Shown: positions 30,627 to 41,017 of the stretch, in pieces | Numbering within the stretch: position 1 is the stretch's first letter | Layout: the number at the start of each line of letters is the position of its first letter | DNA from: Bartonella schoenbuchensis R1 | GTDB taxonomy: Bacteria > Pseudomonadota > Alphaproteobacteria > Rhizobiales > Rhizobiaceae | Reading direction: 5' to 3' | Assembly (NCBI RefSeq): GCF_002022685.1 | Contig: NZ_CP019789.1 | Coordinates: 1,178,001 to 1,242,000 of the forward strand | DNA length: 64,000 nucleotides | Position numbers and translations under genes: made by a program | Notes under the pieces: generated by a model | The model's database searches: none | The model's input: only the letters and a program-made list of their open reading frames with translations | Told to the model about the DNA's origin: nothing

Positions 30627-31583
30627 TCATCTCCGATGATTGATATTAGCAGCGATTAAAGTTCGTAAAACAGCAAGAGCATCATCGCCATTTGTACGAG
30701 GTGTCTGACGCGTTTCAATACAATGAAGAAAATGCTGCAATTCATAAGTAAGCGGTAAACCTTCACAAATATCAATATAATTTAATTCATCAGAATGAAA
30801 AGCCCACTCTTTATTTTTTTGCCAAACAGAAAAGCGGCAAAATGCTAATTTACGATTCCACGGTTCCATATCATCAAATACAAGCATAGCTTTTGTACCA
30901 ACGACTGTTAAACGTCTTTCACGATAAGGACTAAGGCGTGAAGTAAAAAGGTGGCTGCGTATACCATTTGGAAACGCCATATGAATATGTGCAAAATCAG
31001 AAAGCTGATCAATCACTGCAGAACCCTCTCCCCGAATTTCAGAAGGTTCACACCCTGTCAACGCAAAAATCATTGAAAGATCATGAGGAGCAAGATCCCA
31101 TAGGGCATCACTTTGCATATGAAATTTTCCAAAACCTAATCGGTGAGAATAAATATAACGCATATCTCCCAATTCTTTATTCGCTACTAATTCACATATT
31201 TTTTCAAAAGCAGGATGAAAACGTAAAACATGGCCTACCATAAAAATCCGCCCATGTTCATTAGCCACATGAACTTGGCGCTCAGCATCAGCCATATTTA
31301 AAGCAATTGGTTTTTCAACCAAAATATCTTTACCATTTTTTAGAGCACGTAGTGCATTGTCTGTATGAAATTGTGGAGGGAGTGCTAATACAATTGCATC
31401 AATATCCCCATGAGTAAAAAGATCATCAGGCGCTATAGCTGCAACGTTATGCGCGTTTGCAAAACTCATAGCCCGATTAGAATCAATATCAGAAACTGCT
31501 GCTAAAGCTCCAAGACTTTGGAGTGTTCGTATATGATTCCCACCCCAATAACCGCATCCTAAAACCGCTACACGTGGTGTCAT
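30627..31583 (-). CDS. Gfo/Idh/MocA oxidoreductase (GnnA-like)
   Basis: A 318-residue NAD(P)-dependent sugar dehydrogenase. The Rossmann motif VAVLGCGYWGGNHIRTL is at the N terminus and the catalytic EKPIAL is at about residue 93, followed by a C-terminal α/β substrate domain (SHRLGFGKFH..., LWDLAPHDLSMI). It lies directly upstream of the aminotransferase in one transcript. In GnnA the enzyme oxidises the 3-OH of UDP-GlcNAc before transamination. Substrate assigned from gene pairing and genus lipid A chemistry only. Confidence 0.87.
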   Translation of the reverse strand: MTPRVAVLGCGYWGGNHIRTLQSLGALAAVSDIDSNRAMSFANAHNVAAIAPDDLFTHGDIDAIVLALPPQFHTDNALRALKNGKDILVEKPIALNMADAERQVHVANEHGRIFMVGHVLRFHPAFEKICELVANKELGDMRYIYSHRLGFGKFHMQSDALWDLAPHDLSMIFALTGCEPSEIRGEGSAVIDQLSDFAHIHMAFPNGIRSHLFTSRLSPYRERRLTVVGTKAMLVFDDMEPWNRKLAFCRFSVWQKNKEWAFHSDELNYIDICEGLPLTYELQHFLHCIETRQTPRTNGDDALAVLRTLIAANINHRR

Positions 31584-31750
31584 TTTTACACCTTATCTGC
31601 CTAACTCTATGAAAATTATATTTCCATTCATTCCATATCGGGGATGAAATAGAATGACAAGAGAAAAGCTTAAAAACGATGCTTGACATCTCACTATTCT
31701 ACCTCTTATATCCGCCAAAGATAAAATTGTTTGTAATATCTTTCTGTTTT

Positions 31751-31827
31751 GGCGGAGTAGCTCAGTAGGTTAGAGCAGAGGAATCATAATCCTTGTGTCG
31801 GGGGTTCAAATCCCTCCTCCGCTACCA
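31751..31827 (+). tRNA. tRNA-Met (anticodon CAU, elongator type)
   Basis: A 77-base cloverleaf. Acceptor arm GGCGGAG pairs with CTCCGCT (one G-T), D-arm contains AGCTCAGTAGGTTAGAGC, the anticodon arm presents CAT between GAGGAAT and AATCCTT-like flanks, the T-arm is GGGGGTTCAAATCCC, and CCA is encoded. The initial G1-U72 pair and lack of the initiator C-A mismatch point to elongator Met. Lysidine-modified Ile(CAU) is less likely. Confidence 0.93.
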
Positions 31828-32098
31828 GCGCTTTTTTATAGCACTTTTAAAAGAAATTCTGCACCATTGGTTTTTGGCGAATTCTATTAGATAATTATAA
31901 ACAACTTTTTAGAGAAGAATAATAGTACAACTTCTAAATCAACAAACAATTATATTGCTAAAATTTTAAGCACCAAGCCCATATTTATAAAATGTTTTTA
32001 TAATAAAGAGGCAAAAAAATCGAAAGATAGAGAGAATTTTTTATTTTAGCACAAAAGATCCAAAATAAAGAAAACCTCTCCCATTTTTGTAAAACCAA

Positions 32099-32881
32099 TT
32101 ATGCTCTCTCTTCTTCACAAGAAATTGGCTTAGTACTCGTTTTAAGAAACATTTTTGTATAATCATGTTGCGCACGCAAATGACGCAAATTACTATTACT
32201 TAACTCTTCCAAAATAACGCCTTGATGCATAATTCCAATACGCTCACATATATGCGCAACAACAGGAAGATCATGGGATACCATCAAATAGGTTAATTGT
32301 TTTTCTTCTCGTAATGATTTCAATAAATTCAAAATTTCAGCCTGCACAGATACATCCAGTGCAGATGTTGGCTCATCTAGCAACAAAACTTCTGGCTCAA
32401 TAATCAAAGCACGTGCAAGAGCAATACGCTGACGCTGCCCTCCTGACAACTCATGTGGATAACGGTAAAGAAATGAAGAATCTAAACCAACAGAATGCAA
32501 AACATCGTGCACCCTTTCCTTGTGATTATCCATGCCATGAATTGTAAGAGATTCCGAAAGAACCGTATGTACCATCTTCCTTGGATGAAGCGAAGCATAA
32601 GGATCTTGAAAGACCATTTGAATACGGCGTAAAAAAGTTTTGCTTTTTTTCTTTAATACTTCCTGTCCATCAAAGGTAAAATGCCCCCTACAATCGGGAA
32701 TAAGCCCAACTAATGCATTCAAAATGGTTGATTTTCCGCATCCTGATTCACCAATCAAACCATAAGATTCACCACGCTTAATATGAAAATTGACTTCCTT
32801 AACAACCTTTACCGCCTTGTGCCCACGCCCAAAGGTTACAGACAAATCAAAAACCTCAATAATATTTTTACAATTGGTCAT
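32099..32881 (-). CDS. peptide ABC transporter ATP-binding protein (DppF/OppF-like)
   Basis: A 260-residue ABC ATPase powering oligo/dipeptide uptake together with the preceding four subunits. Walker A GESGCGKSTILN, Q-loop VFQDPYASLHPR, signature LSGGQRQRIALARAL, Walker B VLLLDEPTSALDV and H-loop MVSHD are all present. The frame is open much further upstream, but that extension overlaps the preceding ATPase gene; the ATG at 32881 lies 14 bases before its stop and starts normal OppF sequence. Last gene of the transporter operon. Confidence 0.92.
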   Translation of the reverse strand: MTNCKNIIEVFDLSVTFGRGHKAVKVVKEVNFHIKRGESYGLIGESGCGKSTILNALVGLIPDCRGHFTFDGQEVLKKKSKTFLRRIQMVFQDPYASLHPRKMVHTVLSESLTIHGMDNHKERVHDVLHSVGLDSSFLYRYPHELSGGQRQRIALARALIIEPEVLLLDEPTSALDVSVQAEILNLLKSLREEKQLTYLMVSHDLPVVAHICERIGIMHQGVILEELSNSNLRHLRAQHDYTKMFLKTSTKPISCEEERA

Positions 32882-33752
32882 GGTAAGTTCCTTCAACGCC
32901 ATTAACAATTGTTGGGCCATGTAGCCAATCAGGGTTCCGCTCAGGGACAGACAAAACACCAACCGGTTTATCAAGCTGTGGTAAACTTTGTAAAAGAGCT
33001 TTAGTATAGGGATGACATGCACGAGATAAATCACGTGCAGGCAACTCTTCCAAGATACGACCGGCATACATCACTAAAACACGATCACAAAAATCAGCAA
33101 TCAGATTTAAATCATGACTAATGAAAATAAGTCCCGCTCCAGACTTTGTTACAAGTTCATCCAATATTGCTAAAACCTTACATCTCACAGTGACATCCAG
33201 TGCAGATGTTGGCTCATCTGCAATAATCAAGTCAGGCTTAGGGATAAGCATCATAGCGATCATAACACGCTGCCCCATTCCACCTGATATTTCATGAGGA
33301 AATAACCGCATAATACGTTCAGGATCGCGAATATGAACAGATTCCAACACAGAAATTGTTCTTTCCCATGCCTCCATTTTTGAAACGCGATAATGAATAC
33401 GGTAAGCCTCCATAATCTGCTTCCCAATTCGCATTAATGGATTAAGTGAATATTTGGGATCTTGTAAAATCATCGAAATACGCTTTCCCCGAATAGAGCG
33501 CATCTGATGCTCACTAGCAGCCAATAAATCTATATCATTGAAGCACATTTTTTGAGCTTTGATAATTGCTGATCTTGGATTTAATTTTAAAATCGCACGC
33601 CCAGTTGTCGATTTTCCAGACCCAGATTCTCCAACAATTCCAATTTTCTCTTTTCCTACAGAAAAACTAACGCCACGTACAACCTCTAAAATACCACGCG
33701 TTGTAGGAAATGAAATGCGTAAATCTTTTATCTCTAATAATTTTTTATCCAT
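32868..33752 (-). CDS. peptide ABC transporter ATP-binding protein (DppD/OppD-like)
   Basis: A 294-residue ABC ATPase, partner of the DppF-like subunit. Walker A GESGSGKSTTGR, Q-loop LQDPKYSLNPL, signature ISGGMGQRVMIAM, Walker B LIIADEPTSALDV and H-loop FISHD are visible. The C-terminal oligopeptide/dipeptide extension, with LPQLDKPVGVLSVPERNPD, lacks the usual row of cysteines for an Fe-S cluster seen in some relatives. The ATG at 33752 overlaps the end of the upstream permease gene by 8 bases, so coupling is likely. Confidence 0.92.
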   Translation of the reverse strand: MDKKLLEIKDLRISFPTTRGILEVVRGVSFSVGKEKIGIVGESGSGKSTTGRAILKLNPRSAIIKAQKMCFNDIDLLAASEHQMRSIRGKRISMILQDPKYSLNPLMRIGKQIMEAYRIHYRVSKMEAWERTISVLESVHIRDPERIMRLFPHEISGGMGQRVMIAMMLIPKPDLIIADEPTSALDVTVRCKVLAILDELVTKSGAGLIFISHDLNLIADFCDRVLVMYAGRILEELPARDLSRACHPYTKALLQSLPQLDKPVGVLSVPERNPDWLHGPTIVNGVEGTYHDQL

Positions 33753-34674
33753 TGCGCGGATCCAATATATCACGAAGTCCATCACCTAAAAGATTGAAGG
33801 CAAGACTTGTAAGCAATATTGCACAACCTGGTACTGCTGCCAACCACCAACTTGTCATCATAAATTCACGACCAGTCGAAAGCATAACGCCCCATTCAGG
33901 AGTTGGTGGTTGAGCACCCAATCCCAAAAAACCAAGACCAGCAGCTGTTAAAATAATTGCAGACATATTTAATGTTAACCGTACAATCACTGAAGGAATA
34001 CACATTGGTGCTATATGAAACAAAACAATTCGCCACATTGATGCACCTTGCAGAAAAACTGCTGCAACATAATCAGATGAACGTATGGTCAAAGTTTCTG
34101 CACGCGCCAAACGTGCTATTGGTGGCCACGCTGCCATTGAAATTGCAATTGCTGCATTTTCAATACCTGGCCCTAAAGCTGCTGAAAAAGCAAGTGCTAA
34201 AATCAAACTTGGGAAAGCAAGAAAAATATCTACAATACGCATTAAAACCGTATCAACCCACCCCCCCATATAGCCAGATATAGTGCCTACAATCAGCCCT
34301 ATTGGGCCTACAATAATTGTCGTTAAAAAAACAATATAAAGGGTAATACGTGCACCAAAAATTAATCGACTAAAGATATCACGGCCTAACTCATCAGTCC
34401 CAAAATAATGTAGCATAGACGGTGGTTGCAATCGATGAGTAAGATCATTGCTGGCAATATCATAGGTAGCAATCCAAGGCGCAAAAATCGCGCACAAAAG
34501 AATAACGAGGATAATAGCCAATCCCAATACAGCTGAAAAATTACGAAAAAAAATGGTCAATGAGTAATAAAATTTTTGTATATTTGCCTGGGTTGTTGAC
34601 TGCGGAACAGATTCATTCAACCAACGACTCAAAGAAAATGACGATCGCGGATTATTATGATTACTTATTGTCAT
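33745..34674 (-). CDS. peptide ABC transporter permease (DppC/OppC-like)
   Basis: A 309-residue inner-membrane permease of the BPD_transp_1 family with an N-terminal OppC_N helix (about 45-75) and five further membrane helices. DELGRDIFSRLIFGARITL is the classic start of the permease domain, and the EAA loop that contacts the ATPase reads SMAAWPPIARLARAETLTI. The ATG at 34674, four bases beyond the permease-B stop and preceded by AAGGA, is preferred to one seven codons earlier. Confidence 0.93.
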   Translation of the reverse strand: MTISNHNNPRSSFSLSRWLNESVPQSTTQANIQKFYYSLTIFFRNFSAVLGLAIILVILLCAIFAPWIATYDIASNDLTHRLQPPSMLHYFGTDELGRDIFSRLIFGARITLYIVFLTTIIVGPIGLIVGTISGYMGGWVDTVLMRIVDIFLAFPSLILALAFSAALGPGIENAAIAISMAAWPPIARLARAETLTIRSSDYVAAVFLQGASMWRIVLFHIAPMCIPSVIVRLTLNMSAIILTAAGLGFLGLGAQPPTPEWGVMLSTGREFMMTSWWLAAVPGCAILLTSLAFNLLGDGLRDILDPRNG

Positions 34675-34675
34675 A

Positions 34676-35749
34676 TCAACGTGTCCTTGGATCAAAAAGC
34701 TGATAAAGCAAATCAGAAAATAAATTAATAGCGACAGAAAAACATCCTATAAGTAGCGTACAACCTACAACTGCGTTCATATCTCCTGCAAAAAGCGCAT
34801 TAGTCAAATAACGCCCGAAACCAGGCCAAGCAAAAACTGTTTCTGTCAACACAGCACCTTCTAGCAAAAACGCATAAGAAAGGCCAACCACAGTAATAAT
34901 CTGAACAGCAGAATTACGAAAAGCATGCCCCCAAACTGTTCTGGCCCATGACAATCCTTTAACACGTGCTGTAAGAATATATTCCTGATTAAGCTGTTCA
35001 ATCATAAACCCACGAGTCATACGGCTAATATAAGCCATAGCACCAAAAGCTAGAATTAAGGCAGGCATAATAATGTGACTAAAAACGTTGCCAAAAACTT
35101 CCCATTGACCCTGCATAGCAGAATCCCAAAGAAATAAACCTGTTTTGGGTTCGAAAGAATATTCATAAAGAAAATCAATACGCCCTGGCCCACCAATCCA
35201 GCCAAGTTTAGCGTAAAATACTAATAACGCCATCAAACAAAGCCAAAAAGCTGGTGTTGAATAACTTATCAACGTAAAAATACGAACGAAATAATCAATA
35301 AATGAATTACGATACATTGCTGCAAAGACCCCTAACGGAATACCCAAACTCGTGCCAATAATAACAGCAACCGTTGCAAGTTCCAGCGTTGCAGGAAACA
35401 CACGTAAAATATCTTCCAAAACAGGACGCCCCGAAGTCAAAGCATCCCCCAAATCAAACAGAAAAATATTTTGAAGATAATTCCAATATTGCACAATTAA
35501 TGGCTGATCGAGACCTAATTTATAGAACATTGTGTCATAAGCTTCCTGACTAATGTTATCACCCAGGATAGCAATAACAGGGTCTAAAGGTAAAAGACGA
35601 CCAATAAAAAAAGTAATTGTCACTAAACCCAATAATGTAATTAATATCGAAATTAACAGCTTAAATAACCTAAAGAAAAAGGACCATACATGCAGATTTC
35701 TCTGCTTTTGTGTTAGTGCCACATCAGCTTTTGAATCCGATAAAACCAT
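34676..35749 (-). CDS. peptide ABC transporter permease (DppB/OppB-like)
   Basis: A 357-residue permease. The N-terminal helix (about 35-57) is followed by LGLDQPLIVQYWNYLQNI, typical of DppB, six membrane spans overall, and the EAA loop TARVKGLSWARTVWGHAFRN. It pairs with the DppC-like subunit to form the channel. Start chosen at the second ATG (35749) because the first six codons are non-conserved. It is directly downstream of the second substrate-binding gene in the same transcript. Confidence 0.92.
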   Translation of the reverse strand: MVLSDSKADVALTQKQRNLHVWSFFFRLFKLLISILITLLGLVTITFFIGRLLPLDPVIAILGDNISQEAYDTMFYKLGLDQPLIVQYWNYLQNIFLFDLGDALTSGRPVLEDILRVFPATLELATVAVIIGTSLGIPLGVFAAMYRNSFIDYFVRIFTLISYSTPAFWLCLMALLVFYAKLGWIGGPGRIDFLYEYSFEPKTGLFLWDSAMQGQWEVFGNVFSHIIMPALILAFGAMAYISRMTRGFMIEQLNQEYILTARVKGLSWARTVWGHAFRNSAVQIITVVGLSYAFLLEGAVLTETVFAWPGFGRYLTNALFAGDMNAVVGCTLLIGCFSVAINLFSDLLYQLFDPRTR

Positions 35750-35864
35750 TATGGTAATTCCCCACACATTTATAAAACCTATGCTTTGCGATCTTTCCTA
35801 GCTATATAAAAAATACCTCGCACGCGCACACTCATATGATCCTTATTCGTAACAGAATTGCAAC

Positions 35865-37465
35865 TTATTTCTCTGCTTCACTATAGCGAATTTCAAAACT
35901 ATTCCAAAACCATTTTTTGACCTTAGGCCCCATACCAATGATATAATAGGTTTGAAATAAATAAGCCATAGGACCATGATACAGAATATAATGCTGTAAA
36001 TTGCGATATTGTTCAATGAGTTTATTTTGATCTTTCTCAGATAAAGCATCCATCACCATTTTATTAACCTTTACATCATAATAGCCAGACCGCAAAGCTA
36101 AAGACATGCCTTTCTTTTCAGTAAATGTTGGATCAGGATTAAAAACTTGACGTATCGAAGACAAATATCCATCGGGAATTGTTGTATGCCAGGACATTAT
36201 AGCAATATCATAATTTCCTCCACGAACGCGGCTTAACAATTGAGTTTGTGTCATTTTTTCAATTGTAAGATCAACCCCGATTTTGCGCGCATTTTCCTGG
36301 ATAGACTGTGCAACAGATGACATATAGGAAAGACTACCAATTAAAAGATTTGCTTTAAATCCATCTGGATAACCTGCTTCACTTATTAATTGTTTTGCCT
36401 TTTTTAAATCCAACTCAAATGGCACTCCTTCTTTTTCATCCAAAGCGCCTGGCACACCTAATGGCATATAGCTTGCACGAGGAATTGCAATACCTTTCAA
36501 AACTGTTTTACCAAGATTGTCATAATCAATAAGATAGCGCATGGCCAAACGCACTTTTTCATTAGCAAAAATTTCTCTTCTATTATTCAACGATAGATAA
36601 ACAGATTGTGGACGCAAAATACGATTAATCTTGACAGGCCCTCCTTGTTTTTCAATATCTAAAACATCTTCTGAAGAAAGATCACGCGCTATATCCACAT
36701 CACCCTTTTCCAAAAGTAATCTCTGGCTTGCTGATTCAGCAACATGGAGAACCAAAATTTGTTGAATTTTTGGTTTCTCTCCCCAATAATGTTGGTTGGC
36801 TTGTAAAACAACCCGCTCCCCAGGGAGCCAACGAACCAATTTATAAGGACCAACACAAGCCGAATGAGTAGCTAAATACTTATTCCCCATATCCCCATTA
36901 ACACTATTTGTTTCAAGTGTTTTCCGGTCAAGCAAAGCAGCAGTATAAGTTTGCCCAATTGTAGCCAATATAAGATGAACAGGATAAGGCTTATCAAAGT
37001 CTAACTGCAAAGTTGTATCATCAAGAGCTTGAATATTGGTTTCAACATTTTCTTTGGTAAATCCAAAATCTTCTAAAGCTCGAGCAAAGCCCAGATTTAA
37101 TTTAATGATTCGCTGCATTGACCAAGCAAGATCTTTTGCAGTAGCCACCCTTCCATCATCAAATTTTAAATCATCACGAAGATGAAAAACAATTCTCTTC
37201 CCATCATTTAAAACATCCCAAGACCGAGCCATAGCAGGACGGATTTTTGTAGAATCATGTTTATCAAACTGCACTAAAGAACTACAAATATTACTTAATA
37301 ATTCACTTGTTACAATTTCAACAGATTGGGCAGGGTCAAAATTACTGATTGAATCAATGTTCCATGCCATTATTAATGTATTTTTAGGCGGCACACTTAG
37401 CGCTACTGGCATTAAACTACTGAAAAAACGATTAACCCTAATAAAGCACAAAAACCCTTAAGCAT
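35865..37465 (-). CDS. peptide ABC transporter substrate-binding protein 2, signal peptide frameshifted
   Basis: Periplasmic SBP_bac_5 protein that delivers peptides or related solutes to the permease. The long frame from 37451 has 528 residues, but its first 13 look wrong. The natural start is ATG 37465, reading MLKGFCALLGLIVF, a signal peptide, which goes out of frame at an A6 run on the plus strand (37423-37428, T6 in the gene). One more T gives VFFSSLMPVALS and a 533-residue exported protein. The body has AWNIDSISNFDPAQ, FHLRDDLKFDDGR and the conserved ATHSACVGPYKLVRWLPGE. Without the correction the protein would stay in the cytoplasm. Confidence 0.85.
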
Positions 37466-37862
37466 TATTTTAAACTCCCTCTCATCCCTATTTTTATGAT
37501 ATTTTACTGTTTCCAGATAAAGTGATTGCAATTTCTTTATTGGCTTTTTTTCTTACAAAATATTTGTACGTACGTACTCACCTACTCTACTTATCTAACT
37601 TAAACTCAAAAATGTTCTTAGTCTCTTTCCACATACTTAAAGTTATAAATTACCCATAATAGATGAGCAAGTATACCAAGAAATATCACTTATCACATGT
37701 TATCAATATTGATCAAATACACACAAATCGAACTTTTATGAATGAGCTACCCTTTACCGTTTAATATTATAAATCACTAAAAGTTATTTTATGTAAGGGG
37801 CTATTGCTCATCACCAACCTTATAACTATTCACCCTTTGTATTTCTATTGTCTAAAATACGC
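37466..37862. other. gap between the two substrate-binding genes
   Basis: 397 bases, no ORF. Its presence means the second SBP and the transporter genes may have their own promoter here. No defined hairpin terminator seen. Confidence 0.4.
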
Positions 37863-39484
37863 TTATTTTTCAATTGAACTATAGAAAACACGTGGCGCAC
37901 TATTCCAAACCCATTTTTTAATAACAGGTGAAACGGCTACAGTATTATATTTTTGAAACAGAAAAGCATAAGGCCCTTTTTGCATAAGTTGACGCTGTAA
38001 ATCAGCATATCGTTGTGCTCGTTTTTCTAAATCCTTTTCAAATAGAGCGTCTTCAACTTGCTGATTCATATTTGCATCAAAATATCCTTGTTGCCAACTA
38101 GGATACGCCGTATTTTTAGCCTCAAAACGATTATCGGGGTTATAAACAATGCGCAAAGCCATCGTGTGAGGATCTGCAGACTCATTAACCCATCCTAAAA
38201 AAGCTGTATCAAAAGCACGTGCAGAAACTTTTGAAAACAATTGTGCTCCCGCTACACGTTCAATTTTAAGGTGCACACCCACCTTTTCTGCATTATCTTG
38301 AATAGACTGAACAATCGGTAAAGCATAAGGAGCCCCTCCCACAATGATATGCGCCTCAAATCCATTTGGATAACCTGCATCGATTAAAAGCTGTTTAGCT
38401 TTTTGAAGATCAAGTTTGAAAGGTAGCCCTTCTTTTTCATCCAAAGCGCCAAAAACGCCGATAGGTACAAAACTAGAACGTGGAATACCAATACCTTTCA
38501 AAACTGTTTTACCAAGATTGTCATAGTCAATAAGATAGCGCATGGCTAAACGCACTTTTTCATTAGCAAAAATAGGGTTTGTTATATTAAAACCCCAATA
38601 CATCATAGCTGGCTGTAATATTCTTTCAATCTTGACATCTGTTGTTTTCTCAAGATCTTCCAAAGCCTCAGGTGTTAAGTCACGCGCTACATCAATATCG
38701 TTTTTTTGCAATAATAAGCGTTGCGTACCAGATTCAGAAACATGACGAATTAGAACTTGTTTAAGTTTAGGTGCTTGCCCCAATAATTGGAATGAGAACG
38801 TAGTAAAATAGCTTCTCCAGGACGCCAACTGACCAACTGATAAGGGCCAACACAAGCAGCATGAGTTGCTAAATAGCGGTTTCCCATATCATTATCTTTT
38901 TCGTGTTTCATAATCGTTTCACGATCGAGCAACATAGCAACACGATTAGCAGCAACATTATTAAGAATAAGCTCTGCTGGATAAGGCTTATCAAATTTCA
39001 TTACTACAGTTTTCTCATCCGGCGCGTAAATAGCAGAATCAACTGTTTGCGCTGTAATACCATATTCATTAAGTGTTGCTGCATTAGCCATATTCAACTG
39101 AATAACACGCTTCATACTCCAAACAAGATCACTAGCACTGGCAGGTCGGCCATCAGCAAACTTTAAATTATCACGCAAATGAAAAGTAATCACCGTATTA
39201 TGATCACTTGTAACATCCCAACTTTTTGCTAAATGTGGAATCATTTTGGTTGCATCATTTGGATCAGTATCAACCAAACTATCACACATGTTGTGAATAA
39301 TTTCACTGCTGTAAGAATCATTGACTTGAGCAGGATCAAATGCATTAATCGCATCAAGATTCCAAGCCATTACGAGTGTATCGGCAGGTGTTTTTGCTGA
39401 CACTTGTTGCAACAGCATGCCTACAGCCATAAGAGCAGAAACAAAAGAACAGCTCGCCTTTAATATCTTCTTTTTCATATTCAT
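37863..39484 (-). pseudogene. peptide ABC transporter substrate-binding protein 1, frameshifted
   Basis: A paralogue of the neighbouring SBP. The first frame (39484-38750) has a signal peptide (MKKKILKASCSFVSALMAVG..., cleaved near SAKTPA) and the N-terminal lobe. It derails at a C4 run on the plus strand (38778-38781). Restoring one G in the gene joins NYWGQAPKLKQVLIRHVSES to the second frame (to 37863) and gives a normal 540-residue SBP_bac_5 protein. It shares an 84-base block (38490-38573) with its paralogue, differing at two positions. Probably functional if the base was miscounted. Confidence 0.85.
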
Positions 39485-39654
39485 AGATCTTTCCCTTAAA
39501 CTCTTATTTTTAAATTAGTCATTTTAGCTGAGTAAGTTTATACCAGTAAAAACTGAATAAATATAATGCAAGTATTCTTTTAGATGGTCATTTCCTTCTT
39601 TATGCACTGAATTTATTTTTCAATTACATTTGAAAACATATAGCCATATTACTT

Positions 39655-40155
39655 TTATTCATTTTTTAATAATAGATACAACGGTTGCAACATTGTGATT
39701 TTAAAATGGGCTATAAAAGTTTGCTCTATAAATTCACACTTAAAAATAAATATCTCGTTTTTTCTATTCTTGTAAATTCTTCTCAAACAATACTTTTTAA
39801 CATAGTGGTTTATATTTGCACCAAAATACCATTTTCTTACAACCGATATAAGCCATAATTTCAACTTAAACTAGTTATCATAATTATCGACAATGCATGA
39901 GATTATTATACAAAACCGGCACAGCAACTTCTCCCACATCATGAACCTTTATCAAAAGCATATGCGCAAGCCTCTAAAAATAATCATATTATAAAATACA
40001 TTTAATTTTAAAAGTGCAGGTCTACTTCTGTTGTGTTATCTTGGAATAAAATTGGGTAATCAGTAAAATCAAAAGAATATTCCCGCATACTATTTACCTT
40101 TAAATATACCCAAATAATTTGCTCCAATATTTAACAATTCGCTTTATATTTTTAG
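39655..40155 (-). pseudogene. decayed remnant of a third substrate-binding protein gene
   Basis: Aligning the plus strand here with the 3' part of the SBP gene at 37863-39484 shows continuous, diverged similarity. For example 39660-39690 resembles 37908-37938 (both with ATTTTTTAATAA and AACGG), and TTTATATTTGCACCAAAATA near 39811 resembles TTCATATTTGCATCAAAATA near 38065. The match continues through ATTATC...GACAATGC near 39880 and fades around 40150. A residual frame (39864-39655) still reads WYFGANINHYV against YFDANMNQQV. Many indels and stops; clearly non-functional. It corresponds to the C-terminal lobe; the N-terminal half is not recognisable. Confidence 0.72.
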
Positions 40156-40390
40156 CAGTTAAACGCTGGATTTTGATTTAAAATAAAGAAGATGAAATCT
40201 GTTAAATTAAAGTATTTTCCACTTAATAAGCACACAATAAAATCCCTATTTAAAGTGTCAATATATTATATAATCAATCTCTATATAACTCATGTTATCT
40301 TTAACTCCTTCTCTCAGAGATGTATTTTAGTTTGTCATGATCGTTTATAATCAAGAAACAAATAAGGTTATAAAATAAATCTTCGCAGTT

Positions 40391-41017
40391 TCATCGACAA
40401 AAACACCCTTCAAGATGATCATTAACGATGCCTACTGCCTGCATAAAAGCATAACAAGTAGTGGGACCAACAAATGTCCAACCGCGTTTTTTTAAATCTG
40501 TAGAAAGACGAATAGAAGCGGCTGTTACAGGATTGTCCTGCCACATTTGAAAATCTATCTTTTCAGGACGCTCAGATGGTGGTGGTTGAAAAGACCAAAA
40601 ATAGTGGGATAAATTGCCCTGCTCTGCTATAATTTCTTGTGCCCTAAAAGCATTATTAACCACTGATCGGATTTTCCCACGATGGCGAACAATGCCTTTA
40701 TCTTGCATTAATATTTCGATTTTTGTTTCATCATAATGAACGATCTTTTCAAAATCAAAGTTATCAAAAGCACTGCGAAAATGGGATATTTTTTTCAAAA
40801 TTGTTAACCAAGAAAGCCCTGCTTGAAAACCTTCAAGACAAATTTTTTCAAATAAACGCAGATCATCAAAAACGGGCTTTCCCCATTCATGATCATGATA
40901 AGCGCAATAAAGCGGATCAGTTCCTGCCCAAAAACAACGAACTTTTCCATCCACCCCCATCAAAAGGCCTTCATTGAGTACAGAATCTACCGTATCAGAA
41001 GAGTGTTCCTTGATCAT
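40391..41017 (-). CDS. tag: DNA-3-methyladenine glycosylase I
   Basis: Removes 3-methyladenine from alkylated DNA, starting base-excision repair. The 208-residue protein shows [20 protein letters not shown], with the zinc-site Cys and His, [20 protein letters not shown] sequence (catalytic Glu region), and [24 protein letters not shown] with the remaining zinc ligands. The start overlaps the 3' end of xseA by 23 bases on the same strand, suggesting co-transcription of two DNA-repair genes. Confidence 0.93.
   Translation of the reverse strand: MIKEHSSDTVDSVLNEGLLMGVDGKVRCFWAGTDPLYCAYHDHEWGKPVFDDLRLFEKICLEGFQAGLSWLTILKKISHFRSAFDNFDFEKIVHYDETKIEILMQDKGIVRHRGKIRSVVNNAFRAQEIIAEQGNLSHYFWSFQPPPSERPEKIDFQMWQDNPVTAASIRLSTDLKKRGWTFVGPTTCYAFMQAVGIVNDHLEGCFCR

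Noticed and set aside
32882..33067. Long N-terminal extension of the DppF-like ATPase
   Set aside because: It lies within the coding sequence of the DppD-like gene in another frame and has no similarity to the family; start placed at 32881.
39655..39864. 69-codon minus-strand frame taken as a gene
   Set aside because: Nucleotide comparison shows it is part of a decayed substrate-binding protein gene, so it was recorded as pseudogene instead.
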